Below, piece after piece: positions 34,564-45,592 of a DNA stretch of 64,000 nucleotides. The notes beneath the pieces are model-generated. The model saw nothing but the letters and a program-made list of their open reading frames with translations, searched no databases and was not told the origin of the DNA. Position numbers and translations under genes: made by a program. Position 1 is the stretch's first letter. Each line of letters begins with the position of its first letter. This stretch comes from Urophycis tenuis (taxonomy: Eukaryota > Chordata > Actinopteri > Gadiformes > Phycidae), in assembly GCA_036785325.1 (NCBI GenBank), contig JAXIVH010000007.1, positions 10,923,219-10,987,218 on the forward strand, read 5' to 3'.

Positions 34564-37205
34564 GTACTTTAATAATCCCTGAGGGAAATTGCATTCGTTA
34601 CATACAATACTCCAGTGCAAAAGGAAGAAGAGACAGACACTCTACGTAAAGTAGAGTGTTAGAATATAAATATATAATATAAGCTATGTAAAATATAAAA
34701 TAAAATAAAAACCTATGTAAAATAAACCTATGTAAAATATAAAACCTATGCAAGCAATATACAAAATATACAAACATAAAGAAATATACATAAATGTACA
34801 TACAACCAGGCATACACTGAGAGGTGATAGCATACGCAAGGATGTAGCATGTCAGATTCTATGTTGGAAAAAAGACCAGTTGTGCAAAGAGATGACCAGT
34901 TATGCAGTGAAATTAAAAGAAATGACCAGTTATGCAATTTGAATGAATAACCTGTTGTGCAGCAGAAACTATGATGAAAGTGACAGATTGTATAGTTTGA
35001 TGACCACAGGCAGGAATGATTTCCTATGTCGCTCTGTGGTGCATCTCGGTGAGAGGAGTCTTCTGCTGAAGGAACTCCTCCGCTGAGCCAGGGTGGAAAA
35101 GAGAGGGTGAGAGGCATTGTCCATGATAGTCCGTAGCCTGGACAGTATCCTCCTATCTGCCACGGTAGTTAGAGTGTCCAATTCCTCACCCACTACATCA
35201 CCAGCCCTCTTGATGAGTCTATTAAGTCTATTGGTGTCCGCAACCCTCATCCCACTGCCCCAGCATGTGACAGCAAAGAAGATCGCACTGGCAACAACCG
35301 ACTCATAGAACATCCTCAGCATTGTCCTGCAGATGTTGAAGGACCTTAGCCTCCTCAGAAAAAAGAGTCGGCTTTGGCCCCTCTTGTAGACGGCCTCTGT
35401 GTTCCTGGTCCAGTCTTACTTGTTGTTGAAGTACACCCCCAGGTACTTGTACTCCTCAACAGTGTCGACTGGAACCCCCTGGATGAACACAGGGCCCACC
35501 AGTGTTTTGACCCTCCTTAGGTCCACGATGAGCTCCTTTGTCTTTGTAGCATTGAGCTGTAGATGGTTCAGCTCACACCAAGAGACAAAGTTGCCCACAA
35601 CAGTCCTATACTCACCCTCATCACCCCCTTCAATACAGCCAACTATTGCGGAGTCATCAGAAAACTTCTGAAGGTGGCAGGACTCAGTGCAGTAGCTGAA
35701 GTCTGAGGTGTAGAGGGTGAAGAGAAAGGGAGAAAGGACCGTCCCTTGTGGGGCCCCAGTGTTGCTAACCACCCTGTCAGACACACAATTCTGTAGACGT
35801 ACAAACTGTGGTCTGCCCATCAGGTAGTCAACAATCCAGGACACCAAGGGAGCATCAACCTGCATCGCCGCCATCTTCTCACCCAGGAGACCAGGCCGTA
35901 AGGTGTTGAAAGCACTGGAGAAGTCAAAGAACATGACTCTCACAGTGCTCGCCGGCTTGTCCAGATGAGAGTAGACTTTGTTCAGCAGGTAGATGATGCA
36001 GTCCTCGACTCCCAGGCTGGGCTGGTAGGCGAACTGCAGCTGGTCCGAGAAGGGTCTGACCATTGGCCTAAGCTGGTCCAGAACGAGCCTCTCCAGGGTC
36101 TTCATGATATGTGACGTCAGGGCCACCGGTCTGTAGTCCTTGGGGCTGCTGGGGCGCAGCGTCTTTGGGACAGGAACGAGGCAGGACGTCTTCCACATCA
36201 GAGGGACCTTTTGGAGGTGCAGGCTCAGGTTGAAGACATGATTAAGTACTCCACACAGCTGGGGGGCACAGGATTTAAGTACCCTGGGGAACACAACATC
36301 AGGGCCCGCCGCTTTGCCAGAGTGGAGTCTAATCAGTTGTCTTCTCACCAGGTCAGGTGTGAAGGAAACTGTAGAGGTGTCCGTGGGGGTAGGGATAGGG
36401 TCCACAAGTTGTGGAGGACAGTATGCAGAGCAGGGGGGAGGGGTGGGGCAGGGTGAAGGTGTGAAGTGGCCGGGAGTGAATAGAGGTGGTGAGAGGCAGG
36501 AGGGCGGTCTATAAGGAGGGGGAGGTGGAGTGGCACTGGTTGTTGGGGTGCCAGCAGCAGTAGCAGCAGGGTCATGAGGGGGAGGGGCGGGGGCCGCAGT
36601 ATCAAACCTATTGAAGAAAAGGTTAAATTCATTGGCCCGAGCCACTCCACCCTCCAGCCCCACGCTACCATTCTTCTGGAAGCCCGTGATGGTTTTCATA
36701 CCACTCCACACATCCCTTGTGTTGTTTTTCTGGAGCTTCATCTCCAGCTTCCTCCTGTATCTGTCTTTTGCCTCCTTAATTTTGACCTTGAGTACCCCCT
36801 GTACCCTCCTCAGCTCAGCCTGGTTGCCCTCTCTGAACGCCCTCTTCTTGTCGTTCAGGATGGCCTTGATGTCCTTGGTGATCCAAGGTTTGTTGTTTGC
36901 GTAACAGGTGACTGTCGACGCAGGGACATAGCAGTCTACACAGAAGTTAATGTAGTCTGTTATGCACTCTGTGAGCCCATCAATGTCCTCCCCGTGAGGC
37001 TCACAGAGTGCAGGCCAGTCAGTCACCTCAAAACAGTACTGCAGTGCCTCGTAAGATTCCTCTGACCACTTCCTCACAGTCCTTGTGGTCACAGGCTTCC
37101 TCTTCACCAGAGGCACACAGCAGGGTTTGAGGTAAACTAGATTGTGATCCGACCTGCCCAGAGGGGGGAGAGAAGAAGAAATGTATGCCTCCTTAATGTT
37201 GGCAT
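34522..37205 (-). mobile_element. LINE B (CR1/Rex1-like), 5'-truncated, cassette 2
   Basis: Non-LTR element. Its 3' end is the (ACAG)n tract 34522-34563, read as a (TCTG)n tail on the minus strand right after ATTAAAGTACG. Its 5' side breaks into LINE A at about 37205, inside the endonuclease/linker region. Confidence 0.75.
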
Positions 37206-37209
37206 ACAA
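34969..37209 (-). pseudogene. LINE B ORF2 (endonuclease end, RT), one stop
   Basis: The 597-codon frame 35416-37209 starts in the last part of the endonuclease (YANIKEAY, LGRSDHNLVYL). A linker with a proline-rich insert follows, then the RT: DYRPVALTSHIMKTLERLV, FFDFSSAFNTL, NTGAPQGTVLSPFLF and the active site FSDDSAIVG, then KTKELIVDLRR and YLGVYFNN. A TAA at about 35413-35415 (K*DW where cassette 3 reads KLDW) stops it. The C-terminal part continues to 34969. The DD catalytic pair is retained, with Ser replacing the usual Ala before it. Confidence 0.8.
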
Positions 37210-39254
37210 ACACTACAAACACTCCTGTAAGTCCTCGCATGCCTCCTTAGACCATACCATACACGCACTGACTTTGTTGATATAGGCTGTTTACGGGCCA
37301 AGGTGGCGTATTTGGATGACAGGAGCACCAGGTTGGTCTGACCTGCTGAGTGGAGTCAGGGCAGTGGATGTGTAACTGTCCTTAATATTGGCATAAAATA
37401 AGTCAATAGTCTTGCCACATCTCGTGGGGCAGTTGACAAACTGCCTGAACGATGGAATTGAGGTGGAGAGAGTACAATGCTTAAAATCGCCACTGATCAT
37501 CACAAGAGCGTCCGGAGTGCGGCGTTGCAGTTCTTGAGCTGCTCTTGCCATCATGTTAGTCGCCAGTTTGGCATTTGGCAGATGGTGGAATACATATACA
37601 CCAGGATGACAATGACATTGGAGAATTCACTTGGGTCTGCAACTCACCGCCAGCAATTCAATGATTTGGTCACCAGTGTTGGGCAAGTTACTCTAAAAAA
37701 GTAATTAGTTAAAGTACTAGTTACTTCTCCCAGAAAGTAACTAAAGTAGTATTTGAGTTACAAACTCTAAAAGTAACTAGTTACTTTGGAAAGTAACTAT
37801 TGCGTTACTTTCAAATCATTTTTTAAATACTGATGTGTCAAATAATTTGGACCCCATCTACATCCCTCTTTGAAAGAACTAAAAAAAAACATGTGTGTTC
37901 AATTATTTATGCTAAATCTGAGTATTATAATGAAATGAAGACTCAATACATTACAAACAGAAATCCACAGTGCACAAATCTAAACAATTTTAACATTGCT
38001 GTGGGAATGTGAGACTACACAATATATCTTTTGGAACTTGATATTTACTGAACGCATATGATTCATCTTACGATAGGACCCACGTGAGATTTACGAAACT
38101 TTCGTATCACACCAATCCCAGCGTACGAAGGAGCTTGATGTTGATAAATACGGCGGCTGGGATCAATCGTACTTAACGTAACACGCCCCTATAAACGCGT
38201 GTGTCCCATGTTCAGCGGGCTACGCTCGTTTGATAAATGAGGGCCACTGTACGTATGGTTTTACGCAATGGAAGTGATTTCTTCCTCGAATAAATAGATC
38301 AGTAAACTGTGTAATAACAAGTGCTTTCAATATTACTGAAAAGTGCCTAATTTCGTGGATGTATAGTTGCCAGATGCTTCATTAAATTGGAATTACTCGA
38401 GAACGACGTGGACAGGTACTTGACTCCAGGGCATAATGTGCATTTCACGATTACACTTGTCCCCTTATTTCTTGGAGGGAAAAGTAATTAAAAAAAAAAA
38501 AAAAGTAAAGTAATCCATTTAAAGAAAGCTGTTTTTGGACTACTTGGGCTCGCCATCTCTTTCTAGCTGATTCACATTAACGTCTTTAGTCGACCTCTCG
38601 TAGCCTACTGCTGCTCAACTTTGATGCGCGCACAGCGTAAGTAAGCAGACTAAGCACCCGCCTAACTTCCCCTCTGATTGGCTTACCATAGAATTTTACG
38701 CAACCCCAGCCAATCGTCATCGCTTTTGCGGTTGTCTCGTGCTCCTGCCCTCACCAAGGACAAGGGAAGAACAAGATTTTCTCTGTCACTCGGCTCAGAG
38801 GTCCGATGCAAAACATCTGCCTTCAATGTAGTAACGCAACATATTTTTTTAAAGTAACGATAACGGCGTTATAATAATGAGATGAGTAATCAATTAGATT
38901 ACTCGTTACTGAAAAAAGTAACGGCTTTACTAACGCCGGTACTTATAACGCCGTTATTCCCATCACTGTTGGTCACACGCTCTCTGCGTTGCGGTGATGT
39001 GTCCAGGCGCTGTCCGTAAACCACGACTCAGTAAAACAGAGAGGGCTGCACTGTTGGTACAGCCGATCATACTTCACAAGCGCTGCAAGTTCATCAACTT
39101 TGTTGACTACGGAGCACACGTTGCCCATAATCACAGATGGTAGGACAGGCTTGTACTTCCTGAGCCTGTCCCTCACCGTCGGCCTCTTTTCCTTCACTTT
39201 AACTCCAGAGGTAAATCCAAGCGTGGATGGCCACAGTTTGTTATTGTATCCCAA
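37206..39254 (-). pseudogene. LINE A endonuclease fragments
   Basis: The 5' piece (38973-39254) reads PSVIMGNVCSVVNKVDELAA and LLxFTESW-like CFTESWF, the start of an APE-type endonuclease. The second piece (37291-37554) has MISGDFKH, CPTRCGKTIDLFYANIK and a degraded SRSD, the end of the domain. The middle of the endonuclease is deleted, and frames shift between pieces. In this cassette a hAT element sits between them. The LINE B 5' end joins directly at 37205. Confidence 0.6.
37674..38968. mobile_element. hAT-type non-autonomous transposon
   Basis: 1,295 bp with ends CAGTGTTGGGCAAGTTAC and inverse CAGTGATGGGAATAACGG, flanked by the exact 8-bp duplication TTGGTCAC (37666-37673, 38969-38976). 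Subterminal AAGTAACT/AGTTACTT motifs are typical of a common fish hAT family. No transposase frame recognised. It is absent from cassette 3, which carries an excision-like scar. Confidence 0.9.
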
Positions 39255-39459
39255 ATGCTATATGAGACGACTGCTGCTGGGTCAGACGCTCCAAAGCCAG
39301 CTTCATGCGAATAAATCCACTCCATACAACCAACCACATAAGTCCAGACGTGTGCACTTATCCCGATATATTGCGTGTGATTGTTCAAAACAGTGACACG
39401 ACGGTAAAACAAGACACGGGACAAAAACTCTGTGGTAGCGAGTCGCCGACAGGGCAGGC

Positions 39460-40222
39460 GTCACTTCGGATATAAGTTTGAACAGTTGTTCTTTCTATGG
39501 TGTCCTATACTAGACTTGTACTTGCTAATATAAAGAAATAAAGAACGAGAAGTGCACTGTAAGTTTACTCAACGTGTATCAATCCCTTTTCACTCCCAAT
39601 CACATTGCACAGTATCAGTAAAACGGTAGTGCGCCCCCTGATGGCATGGTGTAATAGCAGACACAGCACATAATGTAACTGAATACACAACATATGGGTA
39701 GTTTCCCAACAAAATCACGCATTTCTTCATTCGCCCTTTCACGTCTAACCGGTTCGAAATTATATGGCCATCATAAATGTTAATTGTGGGTCTTGCCACC
39801 TCTTCCTCATCCCATTTAGACGCCATAGTTCTAGTACAAGGCTGAGGCTACCTTCCACCACGTCTCCCCAACGTGACGTCATCGCCGAGTTGCATGAAAA
39901 ATAACCGTTACTAACAAAAACTACCAAAAACTGGATTTTAACAATATTTTGGACATTTCTAACTTTATATACATATCTTGAGTGCTTTATGTACCCATTA
40001 ATCGAAAGTGGTGTTTAACCTGCACCACGGCCTTTAAGTTTTAATTTGATGATGAGGTGCTGAAGGACTCTTTCAGAAGGAGCGCGAGTCTTCCACAGTG
40101 CACGTAACATGAAAAAACACCACCATTGCGTTGATGAATGAATCTATTTATTTCCTAACGTCCTAACGTCAACAAAACTGATGCCGTTGGTTCCACGGGA
40201 CTTGATTTATTTACCATGCAAC
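39460..40222. other. Unassigned DNA within the nest
   Basis: No recognised gene. A 78-codon minus-strand frame (39590-39826, starting MASKWDEEEVARP) is preserved in cassette 3 but matches nothing I know. A (CCAAAAACTA)-like short repeat is near 39915. Confidence 0.35.
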
Positions 40223-40238
40223 GGCTCAATACCTAACA
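40223..40238 (-). repeat. Gypsy LTR 5' relic
   Basis: The minus strand reads TGTTAGGTATTGAGCC, identical to the first 16 bases of the LTR at 32789-32970, then diverges. It is followed on the + strand by six C. Confidence 0.5.
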
Positions 40239-40978
40239 CCCCCCTCCATTTGTCTCGGCAGGGGGGCCAGACATTTCTCCGTAATGAAGGAGTCATTGCT
40301 GAAACGCATCTAGCTCTAGAAAAGATGTAGTACATATTCCTGGCCTGTGTGTGGCGCTGTTTCAGCTACAGAAATCCACCGAAAAACAGTTTCATGTTGC
40401 AGAAGTGACAGATGAAACTACCTAAACCACTCGACAGTCGATAAGTCAAACACAGGCAGTCAATTCATCATCCAACATCTTCCTCTCTCGGATCCTGGCG
40501 TCCCAAACCAGTTTGCACTGATTAGAAAATCAGATTATAAATTATTAGATTATAGATTATATATATATATTAGATTATAAAGACTATAAATTATCAATTT
40601 TGGAATATATATTCAATGTTGTGCGATGTTAGGTCGGCGCGTTTTCACTTACCCGCCCATTAAATGGTTAATTTGTGGAGACAATCCAAAAGGAGGTAAA
40701 TAACCATATTTATTATTTATTTTATTTCTAGAGTCATTCTAAAGGCATATCCTCCACATTTATTTCACTCCGACTCTGGCCGATGACATCATCGTTTGCG
40801 TTTCTGGTGTTCTCACGAAGCCAAAACCTGAAACGTTTTAGACTTTTCCACCCTGGGACCTGGTTTAAAAAAAGTGCGGTTTCAGCCACCGAGAACTCCG
40901 TCTCCGTCTTTACGCTCGGCCTAAACGCACAAGACATTTGCGGTTTCACTCGAAAATCGTCTCTGTGTGGATGGGCCC
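40239..40978. mobile_element. Right end of the outer Harbinger-like element
   Basis: Ends CTCTGTGTGGATGGGCCC, inverse of the left end. AAACG/CGTTT-type subterminal motifs are present around 40825-40950. A TATATATA tract is near 40560. No transposase. Confidence 0.55.
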
Positions 40979-41323
40979 TTAGATGACATTTCATCTTACA
41001 ACTGTAGAATATGATAACACGACCATTTTTTCTCTTCGAGAACATTTGAAAAACTCTTTAGAAAGTTGTTTATGATTAAATGTGCCGATAGCCAAGATTA
41101 AGTTTGGAATCATGAAGTGAAAAAGAAAACCATTCCTGCACATCTGGTCCATTTAGTGATGTAATGTTGAGATCTGTCCTCCTCCTCTAGGGGGCAGTAT
41201 TAACCCAGAGGTGGAGGACTATCGCTTTGACATATTTGACCTTTGTTTCAGCAACAACTTTCACCGTGAAGAGAACACAAGTAGCAGATATCTTTCCCCA
41301 GTTGTTTCAACCCTGCTGTAGAG

Positions 41324-41784
41324 ATGGAACGCTGGCTGTGGATTATTATTGCTGCACTTTTACCTGGTAAAACTACAATTGTATATCATACGTGATGTTT
41401 AGTTGAAGAATTAGATTGAATGCAAGTGTGTCTATTTTATTTGTCAACCTGAATCAAGTTCACTTTTCCTCCACAAACTAGCCATGGCTTGATTGAATTC
41501 TTAACATCTGCAGGTGACAGTTATCAGCAAACCATCCACTCATTGCAGGACAGAGTCCAGGCTCTACAAGGAGACCACGTGATTCTCTCCTGCAACTACT
41601 CCTCAGCAGATTACTTCTTCTGGTACCGTCAGTACCCCAGTTCACCTCCACAGCTCCTCATCAAAGAATACATGGAGGTATCTGGATTTACTTTGAAAAA
41701 GGACAAAGAGAGACGAGTGTTTGATCTGGAAATCTCCTCTGCTGCAGTGACAGACTCTGCTCTATACTACTGTGCTGTGGAGCC
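41324..41784 (+). CDS. TCR alpha/delta V gene, V-A copy 3
   Basis: Leader 41324-41366 (MERWLWIIIAALLPG) and V exon 41514-41784. First Cys in ILSCNY, CDR1 SSADY, FR2 FFWYRQYPSSPPQLLIKEY, FR3 with FTLKKDKERR, second Cys in LYYCAVE. Splice sites and a consensus RSS are intact. The nested transposon complex ends 346 bp upstream of the start codon, so any promoter element farther away has been displaced by 8 kb. Confidence 0.94.
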
Positions 41785-41822
41785 CACAGTGACAGGAAAC
41801 ACAGACTCCCTGTACAAAAACC
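41785..41822 (+). promoter_or_regulatory. RSS of V-A copy 3
   Basis: CACAGTG, 22-bp spacer, perfect nonamer ACAAAAACC (41814-41822). Confidence 0.93.
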
Positions 41823-41987
41823 TGACAAGGAACTTGAAGAGTATTTGTCATTGCTTTCAACTATGTTTCAGGGGAGGGACATCTGGAGAGGTGAATTCAC
41901 CAGGAGTCTAGTGAAGACTCAGTATGTTACAACAGGAGATACAGAGGTAGTGTGTTGAGTATCAGGCCTCCCTTGTTGTTTAAGATT

Positions 41988-42394
41988 ATGTCAGTCCTCT
42001 TTCTACTTGTAGTTTTGAAATTAACAGGTAAGTCTTGGCCCACCTAAAATATCAGAGTGAATATTAAAAGATTTGTGTCTTAACATGTTCACAGATAAAC
42101 CTTCTATTCTACAGGTGTTTATGGTGTTGACCTGACTCTTGTCAAGAAGGAAGAGAACAGTTTAGAAGGTACAACTGTTACTCTGTCCTACAGGCTGTCT
42201 AGAACTGCTGATTATAATGACAATTTCTTCTGGTACCGTCAGTACCCTGGAGAACCACCACAGTTCCTCATCAAAGAATACATGGAGGTTTCTGGATTAA
42301 GTTTTAAAAAGGACAAAGAGAGACGAGTGTTTGATCTGGAAATCTCCTCTGCTGCAGTGACAGACTCTGCTCTGTACTACTGTGCTGTGAGGCC
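41988..42394 (+). CDS. V-A' gene, first Cys replaced by Tyr (copy 2)
   Basis: Leader 41988-42027 (MSVLFLLVVLKLTG) and V exon 42115-42394. Open throughout. Codon 42189-42191 is TAC (Tyr) at the first conserved Cys position, exactly as in cassette 2. The end reads LYYCAVR rather than LYYCAVE, so the two V-A' copies differ at the CDR3 start. An RSS follows. Same doubt about function as for copy 1. Confidence 0.85.
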
Positions 42395-42432
42395 CACAGT
42401 GGCAGGAAACCCAGACTCCCTGTACCAAAACC
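42395..42432 (+). promoter_or_regulatory. RSS of V-A' copy 2
   Basis: CACAGTG, 22-bp spacer, ACCAAAACC (42424-42432). Confidence 0.9.
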
Positions 42433-42509
42433 TCTCAGCTGTTCAGTCACTCTAAGAAAGTGTAGAACCCTGGGTTTACATCTGCATGTGTCATTTGAAA
42501 GTTAGTTGA

Positions 42510-42770
42510 TATCTTTAACAGATATGAATTCTTTTTGATTGCTTATATTGAGTCAGTTTGCGGTAACAGAGGAGGATGTCATTGCTGCTGAAGGAGACAC
42601 AGTTAGTCTGTGATGTAACTTTGAGACTGACCTTACCCCATATTTGTTCTGGTACAAACAAGAGCTCAATGACTTCCCCAGGTTCATGCTACAATGCTCT
42701 ATATATGGAGGAGATAACTAAACACACTTCCCTGTTCCCCTGAGACCAGAGCCCAGATATTGTTGATACA
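42510..42770 (+). pseudogene. psiV relic, cassette 3
   Basis: Copy of 10100-10360 with the same TGA next to the first Cys codon. Confidence 0.75.
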
Positions 42771-42778
42771 ACACATCA

Positions 42779-43273
42779 CCTTTATAGTAATGTTATTTAT
42801 TGTATTTATTCTTAACTGCCTTTGCACCCCCCATTCCCATACCCATACAACCCATATTCATCTGTTGTATCCGTTCTGTTATACTGTTATACTGCACTAG
42901 AGCACTACTGCACTACCTGCACACTCACTTATATTATATCGCTATTATTCGGACTTCTTGCACATTGTACATTGTTTACACTTTTTACTTTCATGTTTAT
43001 GCTACTGTTAGTAACCGTTTAATACCTCGATGATCACTACCTCCATCTGCACTGTTTGTCACTTTATTAACAACCAATAATTACCGTCACTTTAATAACC
43101 ACTGTCACTTCATGTTTTTCAATTTTGCACCTTACTCTGCACTCCTGCATTTTAAACCTGTACCTTATCGCACATTTGCACTTCGGGTTAGAACGCCAAC
43201 TGCATTTCGTTGTCCCTGTACTTGTACTCTGCACAATGACAATAAAGTTGAATCTAATCTAATCTAATCTAAT
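42779..43273 (+). mobile_element. 5'-truncated LINE 3' tail, cassette 3
   Basis: Same insertion point and sequence as 24255-24750, hence inserted before cassettes 2 and 3 separated. Confidence 0.65.
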
Positions 43274-43629
43274 CTCATCACAACATTTATTTCAAATTTA
43301 ATTCTAATTATTTATAACAATTATTTCCTGAAGACATTTATTATTTTTTTAGAATTGCAAAATTCTGAATTTAAAATAGTTTGGTCACCATGCTGGTAAA
43401 GTCTCCACAAGTAAACCAATCTGTTTTTCTACTGTACCTCTTAAAGTGATTCTGAAGGTGAGCTCTCCTATCCACCACTAGAGGTCAGTATTATCAAGTA
43501 GGTGTTGAACTATTTCATCAACATGTCTGGTCTTTGTGTCTTTAACAGCTGGTACAATGAAGAGAATAAGCCTCATACTTGAGCTGAACACCAGATGGTT
43601 TCTCCTGTTGCTGTGAACCTGCTGTTGAG

Positions 43630-44120
43630 ATGGAAACCTGGCTGTGGATTATTACTGCTGCTCTTCTGTCTGGTGAGATGAACACCTCATGCTTCATACT
43701 ACATAAAGGACTGAATTACCAAACATGTTATTAATATTGGTTGTTGTTATTGTTATTCTGTTGAGTTCTTTATGGTCCATGTCAATATAACACCTCCATT
43801 ATGTGGACTTTTTCCAGGGCTGATAGCTGGGGAGTCCATCTCTCCTGATGAACAGGAAGTCAGTGGAAAAGAGGGACAATCTGTGAAGCTCAGATGCTCC
43901 TACGATACAAGTTCTGATTATCCTATGCTTTACTGGTACAGACATCATTCTAACCAGGCTCCTCAGTTTATACTCTGGAAAGGAGCAAAATCATATAGTG
44001 GTCAAGACAATATTCCTGACAATCGTTTTCAGTCCAGCACATCCGAAACATCAAGTGAACTCACCATAACACAGCTAACCCTGGCAGACTCAGCTCTCTA
44101 CTACTGTGCTCTTCGGAGAG
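43630..44120 (+). CDS. TCR alpha/delta V gene, V-B copy 3
   Basis: Leader 43630-43672 and V exon 43818-44120. CDR1 TSSDYPM, CDR2 WKGAKSYSGQDN, with further changes in the adjacent FR3 edge (DNRFQSSTSETSSELTI). Both Cys, WYRHH and the RSS are intact; the end reads LYYCALR. Likely usable. Confidence 0.94.
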
Positions 44121-44159
44121 CACAGTGATAGAAAGTGTAGAGGAGCCTTTACATAAACC
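44121..44159 (+). promoter_or_regulatory. RSS of V-B copy 3
   Basis: CACAGTG, 23-bp spacer, ACATAAACC (44151-44159). Confidence 0.9.
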
Positions 44160-44669
44160 TGAAGACAATGATCTCCCTATTCTTCAAAGAGGAGGGAAGT
44201 GGTAATCACACCACAACTGTCTATCAGATGGATTGTGGCTCTTCATGGTTTATCAGAGACACTGTGGTTACACCTGCTACTGATCCACTGTAGCAGGACC
44301 CCCATGAGAAGGGAATCTAAATGAATGATCCCTCAGCTGTACCCCTGAACACAAGAGTCAAACACAAATAGGTGCCCAAACCCAAACCACATCAGTTCCT
44401 CTGAGGATCCAGATCCTGGTGGATATATTATCACAGATATATTAATAATATACATTGTGAGACAACAACGGTGCTGAACGCACCGTTGTTGTCTGTTGGT
44501 GTGGTATGAATAAAGTTTGAAAAGGGTGCTGTTTAAATAGTTGTTATCTCTGGTTTGGGTTTTGAGAGCCTCAGCTTGTGTCTCAGGGGTCTTCAAACCC
44601 ACTGGAGGAACGCTTCACACTTCAGGCTTGCGCTCTGTCTGATTGGGATGTGTTTGTGGCGGACGCCAG

Positions 44670-45432
44670 TATCCACAGATGTACAGTGACGACCCGGAAC
44701 ACGGCAAGGTCTTCAACTGCATCCAGCGGGCGCACCAGAACACGTAAGAACATGCAGGAACACGCAGGAACACGCCCTGTTTCCTGGTGTGTGCTCACCA
44801 CCCACCATCACGACGCGGCCACGTCCGCCACCATGGCGACAAAAGTGAACATTAGCCTGGCGCCTCCTCATTGTGTGTGTTGCATACCCTCTGCAGCATG
44901 GAGATGTACCCCCAATACCTCTTCTGTCTGGCTGTAGGAGGCCTGCATGCTCCTGTAAGCTCCACCCTCTTCACTATTCACTTGTCTTTTTAATCACCAA
45001 GAGATCGAAGTCCCTTGTCCTTGTGTGTGTGTGTGTGTGTGTGTGTTCACTGCAGCGCCTGACCAGTGGTTTGGGGATGGTCTGGATAATTGGCCGAGAG
45101 GTGTACGCCTACGGCTATGGTACAGGAGGTACAGAACCAAGTGTTTGGTTATTGTTTTGCATGCACAACAACAACAATAATCATGATTACTATTATATTG
45201 CTGCTACTTCAGCGAGATGAAGCAATTTGTTGTGTGCGTACATTTATGACGTCTGTCATTGTTGTCCGTCAGCGATCGCTGTGTCTCTTCCCCACAAGAT
45301 CCCAAGAAAAGGATGTGGGGAATCTTTGGGAACCTGGCCCTGCCGGGCATGATGCTGACCTCCCTGTGCTTTGGCTGCCACCTGCTGAACTGGAGTGGAC
45401 CTCGCTGCTTCCGCTCCAGGAGCTGCTGCTGA
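44670..45432 (+). pseudogene. mgst3-like: MGST3-like gene, 3' exons only, copy 3
   Basis: Exons 44670-44743, 44897-44954, 45056-45128 and 45299-45432. The protein motif CIQRAHQ is as in copy 1, and the final exon has KKRMW as in copy 2. Exon frames and splice sites are intact, and no first-helix exon is found upstream. An 11-bp tandem duplication (CAGGAACACG) lies in the first intron. Confidence 0.8.
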
Positions 45433-45534
45433 GCACGTAGTGGCAACAGGTGTGCCGACCAACATGTCTGCTCTACCTACTCTGTTGGAGACGGACTCAC
45501 ATTCTACAGTAAACAAAAACAAAAAACCTAAAAA

Positions 45535-45588
<54 letters not shown>
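45535..45588. repeat. (AT)n microsatellite, cassette 3
   Basis: TA/AT tract in the MGST3-like 3' flank, at the same place as in cassettes 1 and 2. Confidence 0.95.

Positions 45589-45592
<4 letters not shown>

Larger units (their letters stand above)
32743..40978. mobile_element. Nested transposon complex inside a Harbinger-like element
   Basis: 8,236 bp inserted at TTA (32740-32742 repeated at 40979-40981). The corresponding sites in cassettes 0, 1 and 4 are unoccupied and carry one TTA. The outer ends are inverted: left GGCCCCATCCACACGAAGCC, right inverse GGGCCCATCCACACAGAGAC. A 3-bp TTA duplication fits PIF/Harbinger. The outer element is probably only about 0.8 kb (32743-32788 plus 40239-40978). 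The rest is Gypsy, LINE and hAT DNA nested in it. Confidence 0.8.

Noticed and set aside
36211..37065. Plus-strand ORFs over LINE B
   Set aside because: Antisense shadows of the minus-strand RT gene; likewise 54997-55748 and 57061-57579.
39590..39826. 78-codon minus-strand ORF starting MASKWDEEEVARP
   Set aside because: Preserved in the duplicate at 58959-59216, but that duplicate is young and no domain is recognisable, so coding status cannot be supported.
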